Shown in pieces: positions 25,813-34,245 of a DNA stretch of 64,000 nt. Numbering within the stretch: the stretch's first letter is position 1; each line of letters opens with the position of its first letter. The DNA comes from Lachnospiraceae bacterium (GTDB taxonomy: Bacteria > Bacillota > Clostridia > Lachnospirales > Lachnospiraceae): assembly GCA_015057025.1 (NCBI GenBank), contig SVFD01000004.1:186001-250000 (forward strand), in the 5' to 3' direction. The notes beneath the pieces were generated by a model. It saw only the letters and a program-made list of their open reading frames with translations. It was not told where the DNA came from and ran no database searches. Position numbers and translations under genes: made by a program.

Positions 25813-27099
25813 TTATTTCTCTTTTGCATTAGCTACAACAAATTCAACCGCCTTCTGAATAGCCATATCTTTCTTCATTTCAGCAGCTCTTTCGTCATCC
25901 ATAATTTCCTTAATCTGCTCTACTTCCATCTTGTAAGCTTCTGCCATCTTTGCAAGTTCTTCTTCATACTCAGCATCACTCACTTCAATGTTTTCAGCTA
26001 CAGCTACTGCTTCCAATACAAGTCTTGCTTTGATTCTCTTTTCAGCCTGAGGCTTAACCTGTTCCATCATTGCAGCTGCTGTCACACCGGTAAACTGAGT
26101 ATACTGTTCCATGCTAAGTCCCTGCATAGCAAGTCTCTGTGCAAACTCATCTACCATCTGTCTCTGTTGTGTTGCAATCATAGCTTCGGGAATATCCATT
26201 TCAGCTTCTTCAATAATTGCATCTACTACAGCATCTTCCTTTGCACTCTTAGCGTCAGCTTCCTTCTTTTCTTCCAAATTCTTCTTAACGCTTTCTTTGT
26301 ATTCTGCAAATGTATCATATGCACTTACTTCTTCCGCAAATTCATCATCAAGTTCAGGCAACTGATTTTCCTTGATTTCCTTAATAGTAACCTTAAATAA
26401 TGCAGGCTTACCCTTTAAGTTTTCTGCATGATAATCTTCAGGGAAAGTAACATTTACTTCTACCTCATCATTGATTGACTTACCGATTAACTGCTCTTCA
26501 AAATTATCGATAAATGAGTGTGAACCAATAGTAAGAGGATAGTTTTCACCCTTGCCGCCTTCAAATGCCTCGCCATCAACAAAACCTTCAAAATCAATTA
26601 CTGTTGTATCTCCGTCTTTAACAGGTCTGTCTTCAACAGATACAGTTCTAGCACTGTTCTTTCTTTCGGTTTCGATTGCTTCATTTACTTCCTCTTCGGT
26701 AACTTCAACTGCAACCTTATCAACCTTGATTCCTTTGTACTTTCCTAATTTCACTTCAGGCTTTAATGCTACTTCTGCAGTAAAAATAAAAGGCTTACCT
26801 TCTTCAATCTGTGTTACTTCAATCTTAGGTGCAGACACGATTTCTTCTTCGCATTCATCATATGCCTTTTCATATGCTTCAGGAATTACTTCGTTTGCTG
26901 CATCTTCAAAAAAGATTTCCTTACCGTACATCTGCTCAATCATCTTGCGGGGTACTTTACCCTTACGAAAACCGGGGACTTCGATTTTGCCTTTGTTTTT
27001 CTGATATGCGGCTTCTACTGCTTTTTCAAAATCTTCTACTGAAACTTCAATAGTAAGCTTTGCCATATTCTTTTCTAATTTTTCGATTGTAAAACTCAT
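25813..27099 (-). CDS. tig: Trigger factor
   Basis: A 428-residue ribosome-associated chaperone/peptidyl-prolyl isomerase. The ribosome-binding domain has the GFRKGKVPR signature (about residues 43-51); an FKBP-type domain (DFEGFVDGEAFEGG, near 170) and a long helical C-terminal domain follow. Two Met starts are close together; ATG 27099 has GGAGG 9 bases upstream. First gene of tig-clpP-clpX, 47 bases before clpP. Confidence 0.97.
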   Translation of the reverse strand: MSFTIEKLEKNMAKLTIEVSVEDFEKAVEAAYQKNKGKIEVPGFRKGKVPRKMIEQMYGKEIFFEDAANEVIPEAYEKAYDECEEEIVSAPKIEVTQIEEGKPFIFTAEVALKPEVKLGKYKGIKVDKVAVEVTEEEVNEAIETERKNSARTVSVEDRPVKDGDTTVIDFEGFVDGEAFEGGKGENYPLTIGSHSFIDNFEEQLIGKSINDEVEVNVTFPEDYHAENLKGKPALFKVTIKEIKENQLPELDDEFAEEVSAYDTFAEYKESVKKNLEEKKEADAKSAKEDAVVDAIIEEAEMDIPEAMIATQQRQMVDEFAQRLAMQGLSMEQYTQFTGVTAAAMMEQVKPQAEKRIKARLVLEAVAVAENIEVSDAEYEEELAKMAEAYKMEVEQIKEIMDDERAAEMKKDMAIQKAVEFVVANAKEK

Positions 27100-27204
27100 T
27101 TTTTGTTTCCTCCTTTATGTATCGCCATCGGCGCACAAATCTTTTCTTTTATATTGTTTTTAAGTGATTTAGGTATAAAAACCCACACTTACAGTCATTT
27201 TACG

Positions 27205-27210
27205 ATTATA
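27205..27210 (-). promoter_or_regulatory. Probable -10 box of the tig-clpP-clpX promoter
   Basis: Minus strand TATAAT about 105 bases before the tig start. The matching -35 region is T-rich and poorly conserved. Confidence 0.45.
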
Positions 27211-27272
27211 GCACAAATCATAATAAAAGAAAAGCATAAAATTGATATTATATCATTCGCTAAAAATTTCCA

Positions 27273-27301
27273 ACATAATTCATTTTTTTGCGGTCATACT
27301 A
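27273..27301 (+). promoter_or_regulatory. Candidate SigG-type promoter of the SASP gene
   Basis: ACATA (27273-27277), 17-base spacer, CATACTA (27295-27301), close to the forespore SigG/SigF pattern GNATR / CATNNTA. A small AGATAAG/CTTATCT hairpin (27308-27328) follows in the leader. Confidence 0.5.
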
Positions 27302-27365
27302 ACACCAAGATAAGTTACTGCTTATCTAAAAATAAACTAAGATAAAAAATTTGGAGGAAAACACT

Positions 27366-27569
27366 ATGTCAAAAAACAATAGTAATTCAAGCTCAACAGC
27401 TAAAACACACAGAGCAGCATTAGATCGTTTCAAAACTGAAGTAGCAAGCGAATTAGGCATCAACTTAAAGGATGGTTACAACGGTGACCTTACTTCTAAA
27501 GAAGCCGGTTCTATCGGTGGTGAAATGGTTCGTAGAATGATCCAGCGTCAGGAAGAATCTATGCAGTAA
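27366..27569 (+). CDS. Alpha/beta-type small acid-soluble spore protein
   Basis: A 67-residue SASP that coats and protects spore DNA. The signature runs from about residue 19: KTEVASELGI (GPR protease cleavage region) then GYNGDLTSKEAGSIGGEMVR. The start MSKNNS has GGAGG 8 bases upstream; an in-frame ATG at 27351 overlaps the ribosome binding site and is rejected. The N-terminus is Ser/Asn-rich. Followed by an unusually branched terminator hairpin (27597-27684). Expression is expected in the forespore, consistent with the SigG-like promoter. Confidence 0.95.
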   Translation: MSKNNSNSSSTAKTHRAALDRFKTEVASELGINLKDGYNGDLTSKEAGSIGGEMVRRMIQRQEESMQ

Positions 27570-27596
27570 TCGGTTCTTCGTTTATAAGACCTAAGC

Positions 27597-27684
27597 ATGC
27601 ACCCAAGGGTTCTACATAGAACCTTTTCGTGCAGAGATAAAATGCACTTAAGCGTATGCAAATACCCTTGGGTGCATTTTCTGT
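27597..27684 (+). terminator. Multibranched terminator of the SASP gene
   Basis: Outer stem of 13 perfect base pairs (27597-27609 with 27665-27677) followed by TTTTCTGTTT. The 55-base interior holds GTTCT/AGAAC and GTGCA/TGCAC hairpins instead of a simple loop. Confidence 0.75.
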
Positions 27685-27725
27685 TTAAAAAATCAAGCTT
27701 TAACAATAAACTATAAAGAATTAGA

Positions 27726-27754
27726 TTGCTTTTTGTTCGCTAAACTATTATAAT
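27726..27754 (+). promoter_or_regulatory. Promoter of the YjfB-like gene
   Basis: TTGCTT (27726-27731), 17-base spacer, TATAAT (27749-27754). Confidence 0.7.
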
Positions 27755-27805
27755 ATATACAAAGAGATAATAATATTAGATAGACAAACGAAAGGATGTG
27801 AACCT

Positions 27806-27997
27806 ATGGATATTGCAGCTTTATCTATGGCTATGGCACAGAATAATATTGGTAGTAAAGTTGGCGTTGCCGTTTTGGATAAGGCAATGGAAACTGCAGA
27901 ATCTGCAGGTGCACAGATTGTACAGATGATTGATGGTGCGGCAATGCAACGTTCCGTAACACCTCACATCGGTGGTAATATTGATATATCCGTGTAA
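27806..27997 (+). CDS. YjfB-family small protein (putative motility-associated)
   Basis: A 63-residue protein resembling the YjfB_motility family: MDIAALSMAMAQ at the start, VGVAVLDKAMETAE in the middle and a Pro/Gly-rich end. The family is annotated as motility-associated from genomic association, but the role is unproven. AAAGGA lies about 10 bases before the ATG. Single gene with its own promoter and terminator; no flagellar genes are nearby. Confidence 0.8.
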   Translation: MDIAALSMAMAQNNIGSKVGVAVLDKAMETAESAGAQIVQMIDGAAMQRSVTPHIGGNIDISV

Positions 27998-28015
27998 TTA
28001 CATATAATACTTTTT

Positions 28016-28042
28016 ATGGAAGACTTCGGTCTTCCATTTTTA
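28016..28042 (+). terminator. Terminator of the YjfB-like gene
   Basis: A 9-bp stem (28016-28024 with 28029-28037), TTCG tetraloop, T-tract. Confidence 0.9.
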
Positions 28043-28065
28043 TTTGGAAAGACTATTATCTTTCT

Positions 28066-28105
28066 GAACCAAAACAACCTGCTTCCCTTTATGAAAGCAG
28101 GTTGT
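28066..28105 (-). terminator. Terminator of the DJ-1 gene
   Basis: An 11-bp stem (28074-28084 with 28095-28105) followed on the minus strand by TTTTGGTTC. Confidence 0.8.
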
Positions 28106-28110
28106 AGTTT

Positions 28111-28659
28111 TTATTCATATATGATTTTACCGGCCAAATCTTTGCTTACCTCTTCTCCAAGAAGAATTTCCACAATCTTCAAACCAAATTCCACAGCACA
28201 TCCCATGCCTCTGGAAGTAATGATTTTACCATCCACACAAACGGGTTCCAAGGATACGTTTGCTCCTAATAAATCTTTTTCAAAACCGGGATAGCAGCAT
28301 GCAAGTCTTCCCTCTAACATATGCCGGTGTCCCAAAATGCTGGGTGCCGCACAAATCGCCGCCAACAATTTACCTTGTGCATAAAACGCATCTACCTGTG
28401 ACATTAATACTTCGCATGCTTCTAAATTTAAGGTTCCCGGCATGCCTCCGGGCAATATTAACATATCATATTCGTTGAAATTTAACTGATTAATAGTTTT
28501 ATCCGTTTCCACTATAATATTATGAGAACCAATCGCTTTCTTTTCTCCTGTAACGGAAACCATATCAATCTCTACGTGAACACGTCTTAATAAATCAACC
28601 ACTGTCAGTGCTTCAATTTCTTCAAAGCCTGTAGCCAGAAAAATTGCAACCTTAACCAT
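28111..28659 (-). CDS. DJ-1/PfpI family protein (YajL/ThiJ type)
   Basis: A 182-residue DJ-1 superfamily protein. The nucleophile elbow AAICAAPSILG puts Cys at about residue 103, and the conserved Glu is in GFEEIEAL (residues 11-18). Related proteins act as chaperones, deglycases or redox sensors; a specific activity is not assignable. GGAGG lies 6 bases before the ATG. It starts 79 bases after hflC and may be the last member of that operon. Confidence 0.9.
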   Translation of the reverse strand: MVKVAIFLATGFEEIEALTVVDLLRRVHVEIDMVSVTGEKKAIGSHNIIVETDKTINQLNFNEYDMLILPGGMPGTLNLEACEVLMSQVDAFYAQGKLLAAICAAPSILGHRHMLEGRLACCYPGFEKDLLGANVSLEPVCVDGKIITSRGMGCAVEFGLKIVEILLGEEVSKDLAGKIIYE

Positions 28660-28738
28660 TGGCGTCCTCCTTCATATTATTTTTTTCATCTGCTCTCTTT
28701 TATACACAGCTTCTTATACAAACATCATAAGATTTGAT

Positions 28739-29605
28739 TTAATAAAAAATCTGTGCAATTGGAGAATCCGGTGAAAGCACCAAAATTTTATCCTCTCCCT
28801 GTAAAGCAGCCTTAGCAGCATCTAAACTTCTCATATATGCATAAAACTCTGCTCTGCTTTCATCTGCATATGCTTCCGAAAGAATATTCATATATTCGGC
28901 TTCACCTTCTGCTCTGATAATTTCAGCTTGCATTTCAGCCTCTGAAAGCATAATTGAAACTTCCTTATCCGTCTGATTACGAATCATCTGTGCTTCTGCA
29001 TTACCTTCCGCAACATGGGTTGCTGCAATATTATCGCGTTCAGAAATCATTCTTTCATAAACAGCCTCTTTATTATCGTTTGGTAAATCCAGCTTAATGG
29101 TTTCTACTTCAAGAACAGCAACACCATACTGATCCATGGAAGTTCCGATATTTTCTATAATTGCATCCTGCAGCAAATCGCTTCTTCCCGAAATAACTTC
29201 TTCCTGAGTCATACTACTGATTACACTCTTTGTTGCATTATATACTACCGTATCAATTCTACTTTCCGCATTACTGATTGAAGTATTTAAAGCCTGTGAA
29301 AATTTGAGTGCATCCGTAATTTCCCATAAAACATAACAATCACAAATCATAGTTTTTTTATCACTGGTAATGACATCTGACGGTGATAAATCGTATAAAA
29401 GAATTTCTTTCGGTAATGTATACGTAGATTCCACAAACGGAATCTTAAAACTTAATCCGGCCTCATCAATAATGCGGTCAACTTTTCCAAACTGCTTAAT
29501 AAGTGTATACTCATTCTCCTGTGTCACAACAACGGATGAACCAAGAGTAATAACAACAAACAAAGCAACAATTGTAAGAATTGTATATGTAATTCCTTTT
29601 TTCAT
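28739..29605 (-). CDS. hflC: SPFH/band 7 protein, HflC-like
   Basis: A 288-residue membrane-anchored SPFH protein. One N-terminal membrane segment (about residues 5-27), the SPFH domain (about 28-200, with EAGLSFKIPFVE), then a long Glu/Ala-rich helix (about 200-275). In E. coli HflC with HflK forms a large cage around FtsH; here FtsH is not adjacent. AGGAGG precedes the ATG. It follows hflK by 11 bases. Naming is by homology to the pair; a more general stomatin-like role is possible. Confidence 0.85.
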   Translation of the reverse strand: MKKGITYTILTIVALFVVITLGSSVVVTQENEYTLIKQFGKVDRIIDEAGLSFKIPFVESTYTLPKEILLYDLSPSDVITSDKKTMICDCYVLWEITDALKFSQALNTSISNAESRIDTVVYNATKSVISSMTQEEVISGRSDLLQDAIIENIGTSMDQYGVAVLEVETIKLDLPNDNKEAVYERMISERDNIAATHVAEGNAEAQMIRNQTDKEVSIMLSEAEMQAEIIRAEGEAEYMNILSEAYADESRAEFYAYMRSLDAAKAALQGEDKILVLSPDSPIAQIFY

Positions 29606-29616
29606 TATTATTCCTC

Positions 29617-30636
29617 CTAACCTTCGCCGTTCTGCGCATTTATATTTGATGTAACAGTACCAAACAAAGGATTCAACGGTACAATCGTCTGGGTCTGCCC
29701 ATTTCCGCTTTCTATAATAACCGTCAATTCCGGCAACACATCTTCCATGGTTTCATAAAACATTCTTTCCTTTGTCACTTCAGGATATTTAATATACTCC
29801 TCATATAAAGCATTAAAACGTGCTATCTCAGCAGAAGCCTCATTTATACGCTCGGTTTTATCCGCCTCTGCTTCCTGAATAATTCTGTCAGCTTCCGCTT
29901 CCGCCGCCGGAATCTGCTCATTGCGATACTTGTTTGCATTGTTTACTGCAGTTTCACTTTCCTGCTTTGCCGTCTCCACCGCTTTAAATGCTTGCATAAC
30001 CTCTTCCGTAGGCGGTTCCGCATCCTGAATCGTGATATTAACCAACTGAATGCCCAAATCACGTTCTTCAAGCTTTGCAACGATATTCTCTTTAATTTGT
30101 GCCTGAATTTCATTCTTTCCTGTAGTAAGAACACTGTCTACCGTATAGCTTCCGATTACATTTCTGATACATGACTGAGACACTTTTTTCAAGATTTCTA
30201 CAGGCTCTTCCGACGCATACAAAGCCTTAACAGGATCTGAAACACGATACTCCACAAAGAAATCCACGTTTACGAAATTATAATCTGATGTAATCATAAG
30301 AGATTCATCCGAATTACTTTCATTACTGTCAGTAGAATATCCGATGGAAAATCCCTGTATCGTAGTATTTACCTTTTTAACCTGCTGTATAAAAGGTATC
30401 TTAAAATGAAGTCCCGCTTCTGTCACAGCCTCTGCCTTACCAAAGGTAACAAGAACTGCCTGTTCCTGCTCTCTGATAGTATAGGTACTTTGGGATATCA
30501 ATATTACAACCGCTATTACAGCCACAATCGCAAGAATTATTTTTCCAATATTTTTCGGCGGCTGTATTTTGCCGCCCTTTTTACTTTTAGACTTTCCGTT
30601 ACTGGAAAAACGTTCAAACACATTTTCTTCTGCCAT
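29617..30636 (-). CDS. hflK: SPFH/band 7 protein, HflK-like
   Basis: A 339-residue partner of HflC. A short cytoplasmic N-terminus (SSNGKSKSKKGGK) precedes one membrane segment (about residues 31-51), then the SPFH domain (TIREQEQAVLVTFGKAEAV onward) and a coiled-coil rich in Ala/Glu (about 220-290). The start MAEENVF is fixed by GGAGG 5-6 bases upstream; two earlier in-frame ATGs overlap that site or the previous gene. It starts 16 bases after the upstream SBP stop, tying the SPFH pair to the transporter-like cluster. Confidence 0.85.
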   Translation of the reverse strand: MAEENVFERFSSNGKSKSKKGGKIQPPKNIGKIILAIVAVIAVVILISQSTYTIREQEQAVLVTFGKAEAVTEAGLHFKIPFIQQVKKVNTTIQGFSIGYSTDSNESNSDESLMITSDYNFVNVDFFVEYRVSDPVKALYASEEPVEILKKVSQSCIRNVIGSYTVDSVLTTGKNEIQAQIKENIVAKLEERDLGIQLVNITIQDAEPPTEEVMQAFKAVETAKQESETAVNNANKYRNEQIPAAEAEADRIIQEAEADKTERINEASAEIARFNALYEEYIKYPEVTKERMFYETMEDVLPELTVIIESGNGQTQTIVPLNPLFGTVTSNINAQNGEG

Positions 30637-30652
30637 ATTTTCCTCCGCCATC

Positions 30653-33064
30653 TTATTGGTTTTCATTTACATAAATTTGCACACGGCTCTGTATAATGTC
30701 CGCAACCTGTTCTGCCGATTTCTGATTTGCAAAGTAAGGCGCTGCCTCTTCCAAAATAATATCAACAATTGCCGAATCATAAAAATACATTGTATCCACA
30801 GAAAGTACATATTCTTTAATCTCTAATGCACGTTCTTCTGTCAGCGGCTCAATAATGATTTCCTGATCGTACATCCAATAGGTTTCGTCATATTCGATCT
30901 TTTCACCGTTTTCATCTATCCAATAAGGTTTCTGCTGCGCTTTTTCAATCAACTCATCCATAACATCCAGGTTTACCGGCAATCCGTAAGACAATTCAGA
31001 CTGAGCCTCATAAGTATAAAATTGTCTCATAAATTCCCATGCGGCATCAGGATTTTCACAATCTGCCGAAATTGCCATCTGAATATACGGATATATTGTA
31101 CCGGTTACGCCATTATTTCCGGGAAATCCCACAAAGGCAACTTCTTCACCGAAAGTTCCCTGTTCTGTATATGCGATGCCATTAAAAGAAGATATGCTGG
31201 AATACTGAATCAACGCTCTTTCTTCACGCATTGCGTATTGGGAATTCATCCAATAATCATCATCCATATTTTCCCAATCAATTTCTGCAGGATATTTTTT
31301 TGCATATTCTAAAAGTTCATAAAATTCCTGTGTATTAAACGCACAAGTTCCACTCTTTACATCAAGGAACTGGCTGTAATTCATTTCCATGGCATAACGG
31401 ATAATATCCTGCTGTGTAACATCCTGATATGCCAAAATATTTCCTTTTTGACCTTCTATACTCATTAATTCCTTCAAACTGATAGAAGAACCATTGGGCA
31501 CCAAAGATGCTTTCATAGCCATGGTTGAAACCATAAAACTTGCAGTTAAAAAGTAAGTATCATCACCAACGGAACCCAATGCAAGAATATTAGGAGCCAT
31601 ATCTTCTTTTGAAATCTCTTCATCTGCTTCGATGTAAGGATTTAAATTCAAAAATACACCTTTTTCTTTAAAACTTTCTATGGGCATTTGTGAATTAAGT
31701 AAAATAATATCCGGTGCATTGGATGTAATAATATCATTATTTAACATCTTCTGTCCTGCATTCCAATCCGACTCATTATTATATCCATAATATTCAATCA
31801 TTCGAATGCGATATTGATCATTTGCTTTATTAAACTCAATTGCCTTGGTACGGACGTCATAGTCTGCATACAACATACCGATTGTAATGATAATCTCATC
31901 TGCCACTTCCTCAGGCGGAACTTTCTCCATAAAAGCAATCTGAGGTTGCCATGTTTCCGGATTGTTCATAATCGCAACAATGTGTGTTTCATCAACAGGC
32001 ACACAATAATTAAAATAATTATAATCTATATCCGAATCCATAAAGTCCAAAATCAGCGTAGTTTCTAATGTGTCGAAATCATAGGTATAAACACCTTTGT
32101 CTGTGCTGAAATACATATCATGACCTGCACCTGCTTTGGGGGAACCCCAGAAATCCTTTGGTGCTTCTATTGCAGATCCTACTCTTAACTGCATGGTATC
32201 CACTTCATAAAAAGAATTTGTTGAATATTCCGCCCCTTCTGTCCATACGGATACATAAGGAACGCCCTCACTTGTTACAAAGAAGTTTTCAACCCATGCA
32301 GTATCACTCATATGAATTTCGCCGGCTTTCTGCAAAGAAGAGTCAAAAACATAAATTTTATTTCCACCGACAATACAAATATCTCCGTTTCCAGCAATAC
32401 CATAACCGTTTATTCCGTACCATTCATCCTCGTTTCCAAGGTCTAATTCGGTTCTGTTAAGCAACTCTCCCTGTTGTGAATATACATTCAAAAAGAAATG
32501 CTGTTTATATATATAGTTGTTAGGATCGCTGTAGTCTTCCTCACCGTATTCCGATAAGATAATATAATTACCGGTATTTTGGTCGATTGTCATTCCGTAA
32601 TTGGACTCATCCTCCGGCAAAGTAATATCAATTACCGATAAAGAAGTCCCTCCAAACTGCGTCTTTCCAATGTGCATTTTAACATAATAATGATATTCCT
32701 CTTCCGGATAGTATTCCACTTCAGGCATGACCTCTCCGTCAGCAACATCATCTTCTGCAATCCCTTCTTCCTCTGTTATGGGATCTTCCACAGGTTCTTC
32801 ATAATTTTCTGAATAGTTGTCAATATATTCAGACCACACAACAATAAGATCTTCGCCATATGTAAGCACATTCTCCACATAAGTATCTTCTGTAGACAAC
32901 ACTCCTACTTCTTTAAATACTGCCTGTTTTGCAGCCTCCGGATCAGATGCATCCGCAATTGCATTACTGCTTTCGCCTCTATCCTTTCCGAAACATGCCG
33001 TAAGCGAAAATACCATTAAACCCGCCATTAACATGCATGTTACCCTTTTTAACATTCCTTTCAT
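30653..33064 (-). CDS. Large lipoprotein with C-terminal family 1 solute-binding domain (second SBP)
   Basis: An 803-residue lipoprotein: signal peptide with lipobox LTAC (Cys at about 24), an acidic segment (EEP/EEEG-rich, about 85-120), an N-terminal region rich in beta strands resembling a propeller (about 45-400), and a C-terminal extracellular solute-binding family 1 domain (about 405-803; RTKAIEFNKANDQYRIRMIE, APDIILLNSQMP, NPDAAWEFMRQFY). The C-terminus ends APYFANQKSAEQVADIIQSR, nearly the same as the paralogue at 37846-40071. AGGAGG precedes the ATG. The gene lies 47 bases after the MacB-core gene and directly before hflK. The ligand is unknown. Confidence 0.85.
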   Translation of the reverse strand: MKGMLKRVTCMLMAGLMVFSLTACFGKDRGESSNAIADASDPEAAKQAVFKEVGVLSTEDTYVENVLTYGEDLIVVWSEYIDNYSENYEEPVEDPITEEEGIAEDDVADGEVMPEVEYYPEEEYHYYVKMHIGKTQFGGTSLSVIDITLPEDESNYGMTIDQNTGNYIILSEYGEEDYSDPNNYIYKQHFFLNVYSQQGELLNRTELDLGNEDEWYGINGYGIAGNGDICIVGGNKIYVFDSSLQKAGEIHMSDTAWVENFFVTSEGVPYVSVWTEGAEYSTNSFYEVDTMQLRVGSAIEAPKDFWGSPKAGAGHDMYFSTDKGVYTYDFDTLETTLILDFMDSDIDYNYFNYCVPVDETHIVAIMNNPETWQPQIAFMEKVPPEEVADEIIITIGMLYADYDVRTKAIEFNKANDQYRIRMIEYYGYNNESDWNAGQKMLNNDIITSNAPDIILLNSQMPIESFKEKGVFLNLNPYIEADEEISKEDMAPNILALGSVGDDTYFLTASFMVSTMAMKASLVPNGSSISLKELMSIEGQKGNILAYQDVTQQDIIRYAMEMNYSQFLDVKSGTCAFNTQEFYELLEYAKKYPAEIDWENMDDDYWMNSQYAMREERALIQYSSISSFNGIAYTEQGTFGEEVAFVGFPGNNGVTGTIYPYIQMAISADCENPDAAWEFMRQFYTYEAQSELSYGLPVNLDVMDELIEKAQQKPYWIDENGEKIEYDETYWMYDQEIIIEPLTEERALEIKEYVLSVDTMYFYDSAIVDIILEEAAPYFANQKSAEQVADIIQSRVQIYVNENQ

Positions 33065-33111
33065 AAAATCATCCTCCTTTTACAATAATTTAAGCAGCTA
33101 TATAAAATCAC

Positions 33112-34245
33112 CTAAAATTCAATATATGTATTAAGTTCCTTTTCTTTACGAGCTGCTTTTTTCTCTTTTGCTTTTTTATGCCACAGACGTAACTTTTCAA
33201 TACAGTACTCCCATATTTTAACAAACGTCTGCGCATTGGGCTTATGTTTTATTATAAATATCATAAGCCGCACACTCCAATATATAGCCAGAATACATAT
33301 CATGCAAATCTGCCATAAGGCCACTTCCATAAGGCTTTCTTCCTTTACTCTGGCAAGATTCTCCCAGAAGGGGAATACAATATCATCTGTTTTCATGCTT
33401 CTTGATGCGCGTTCTGTCCATATATTATATAATGAAATATACGAAAAACGATTGGAATTTTCAACCATTTTCACATTTTCTTCAGAAGAAACATTAACTT
33501 CCGATATATTATCCAGGGCAAAACCCTCCACCGGGTTAGGCATTACCACTTCATAGCAGGTAATATTGCATCCGTTTAGACTTGCCAACGCCGAATAAGA
33601 CATATAAATCGTAGTATCTTTACTTCCTGCCATAGTTTCCAAATCGCCTTGTTCACGACTATATACACCGGCTACACGATATGGCATTCCGTAGATAGTC
33701 ACTGTCTTTCCTGCAATATCATTAGAACCGAATAATTGCCAGGCCGCTTCCTCATCTAAAAGAACGGAGTCCTGCATTAAATCATTTCCCGAAAAATACA
33801 TACCGCTCAACAACTCAACCGGATGAAACAGGAAAAAATCACCGCCAATGCCTATCACATTAGCCTCTATGCTTTTTTTGTCACTTTGTATGGTTATGTT
33901 TCCTTCTGCTGAATATGCATCAATATACAATCTGGCAGTATCCGTATTAGGCACCAATGCCTGCTCCTGCATTTTTCTCTCTAAATTGTATCGCATCTGT
34001 CCAATAGAATCTTCCGTCACATAAGCTTCCTTGGAATAAAAACAGCTTACTTGCGCAACATCACCCTCTTTAGACCACCTGCCTGCCATTAACTGATCAG
34101 GGAGTGCATTTTTTCCTATATGCAGAACTATTCCCAACACAAGGATTGCAATCAACATGCAAATCGTTAATGATAATGTGATGATATTATAAAGACCCAT
34201 TCCCACAAAGCGTTCTTTTAACTTAAAAAACACTTTTTGTATCAT
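33112..34245 (-). CDS. MacB-core-like membrane protein without ATPase domain
   Basis: A 377-residue protein with one N-terminal membrane segment (about residues 20-42), a large extracytoplasmic domain resembling the MacB periplasmic core (about 50-290; SVLLDEEAAWQLFGSNDIAG and TVTIYGMPYRVAGVYSRE), a second membrane segment (about 305-330) and a basic cytoplasmic tail. MacB/FtsX permeases have four membrane helices; only two are present, and there is no nucleotide-binding domain here or nearby. Its ATG overlaps the stop of the HlyD-like gene (TAATG), implying a stoichiometric pair. Function unknown. Confidence 0.75.
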   Translation of the reverse strand: MIQKVFFKLKERFVGMGLYNIITLSLTICMLIAILVLGIVLHIGKNALPDQLMAGRWSKEGDVAQVSCFYSKEAYVTEDSIGQMRYNLERKMQEQALVPNTDTARLYIDAYSAEGNITIQSDKKSIEANVIGIGGDFFLFHPVELLSGMYFSGNDLMQDSVLLDEEAAWQLFGSNDIAGKTVTIYGMPYRVAGVYSREQGDLETMAGSKDTTIYMSYSALASLNGCNITCYEVVMPNPVEGFALDNISEVNVSSEENVKMVENSNRFSYISLYNIWTERASRSMKTDDIVFPFWENLARVKEESLMEVALWQICMICILAIYWSVRLMIFIIKHKPNAQTFVKIWEYCIEKLRLWHKKAKEKKAARKEKELNTYIEF

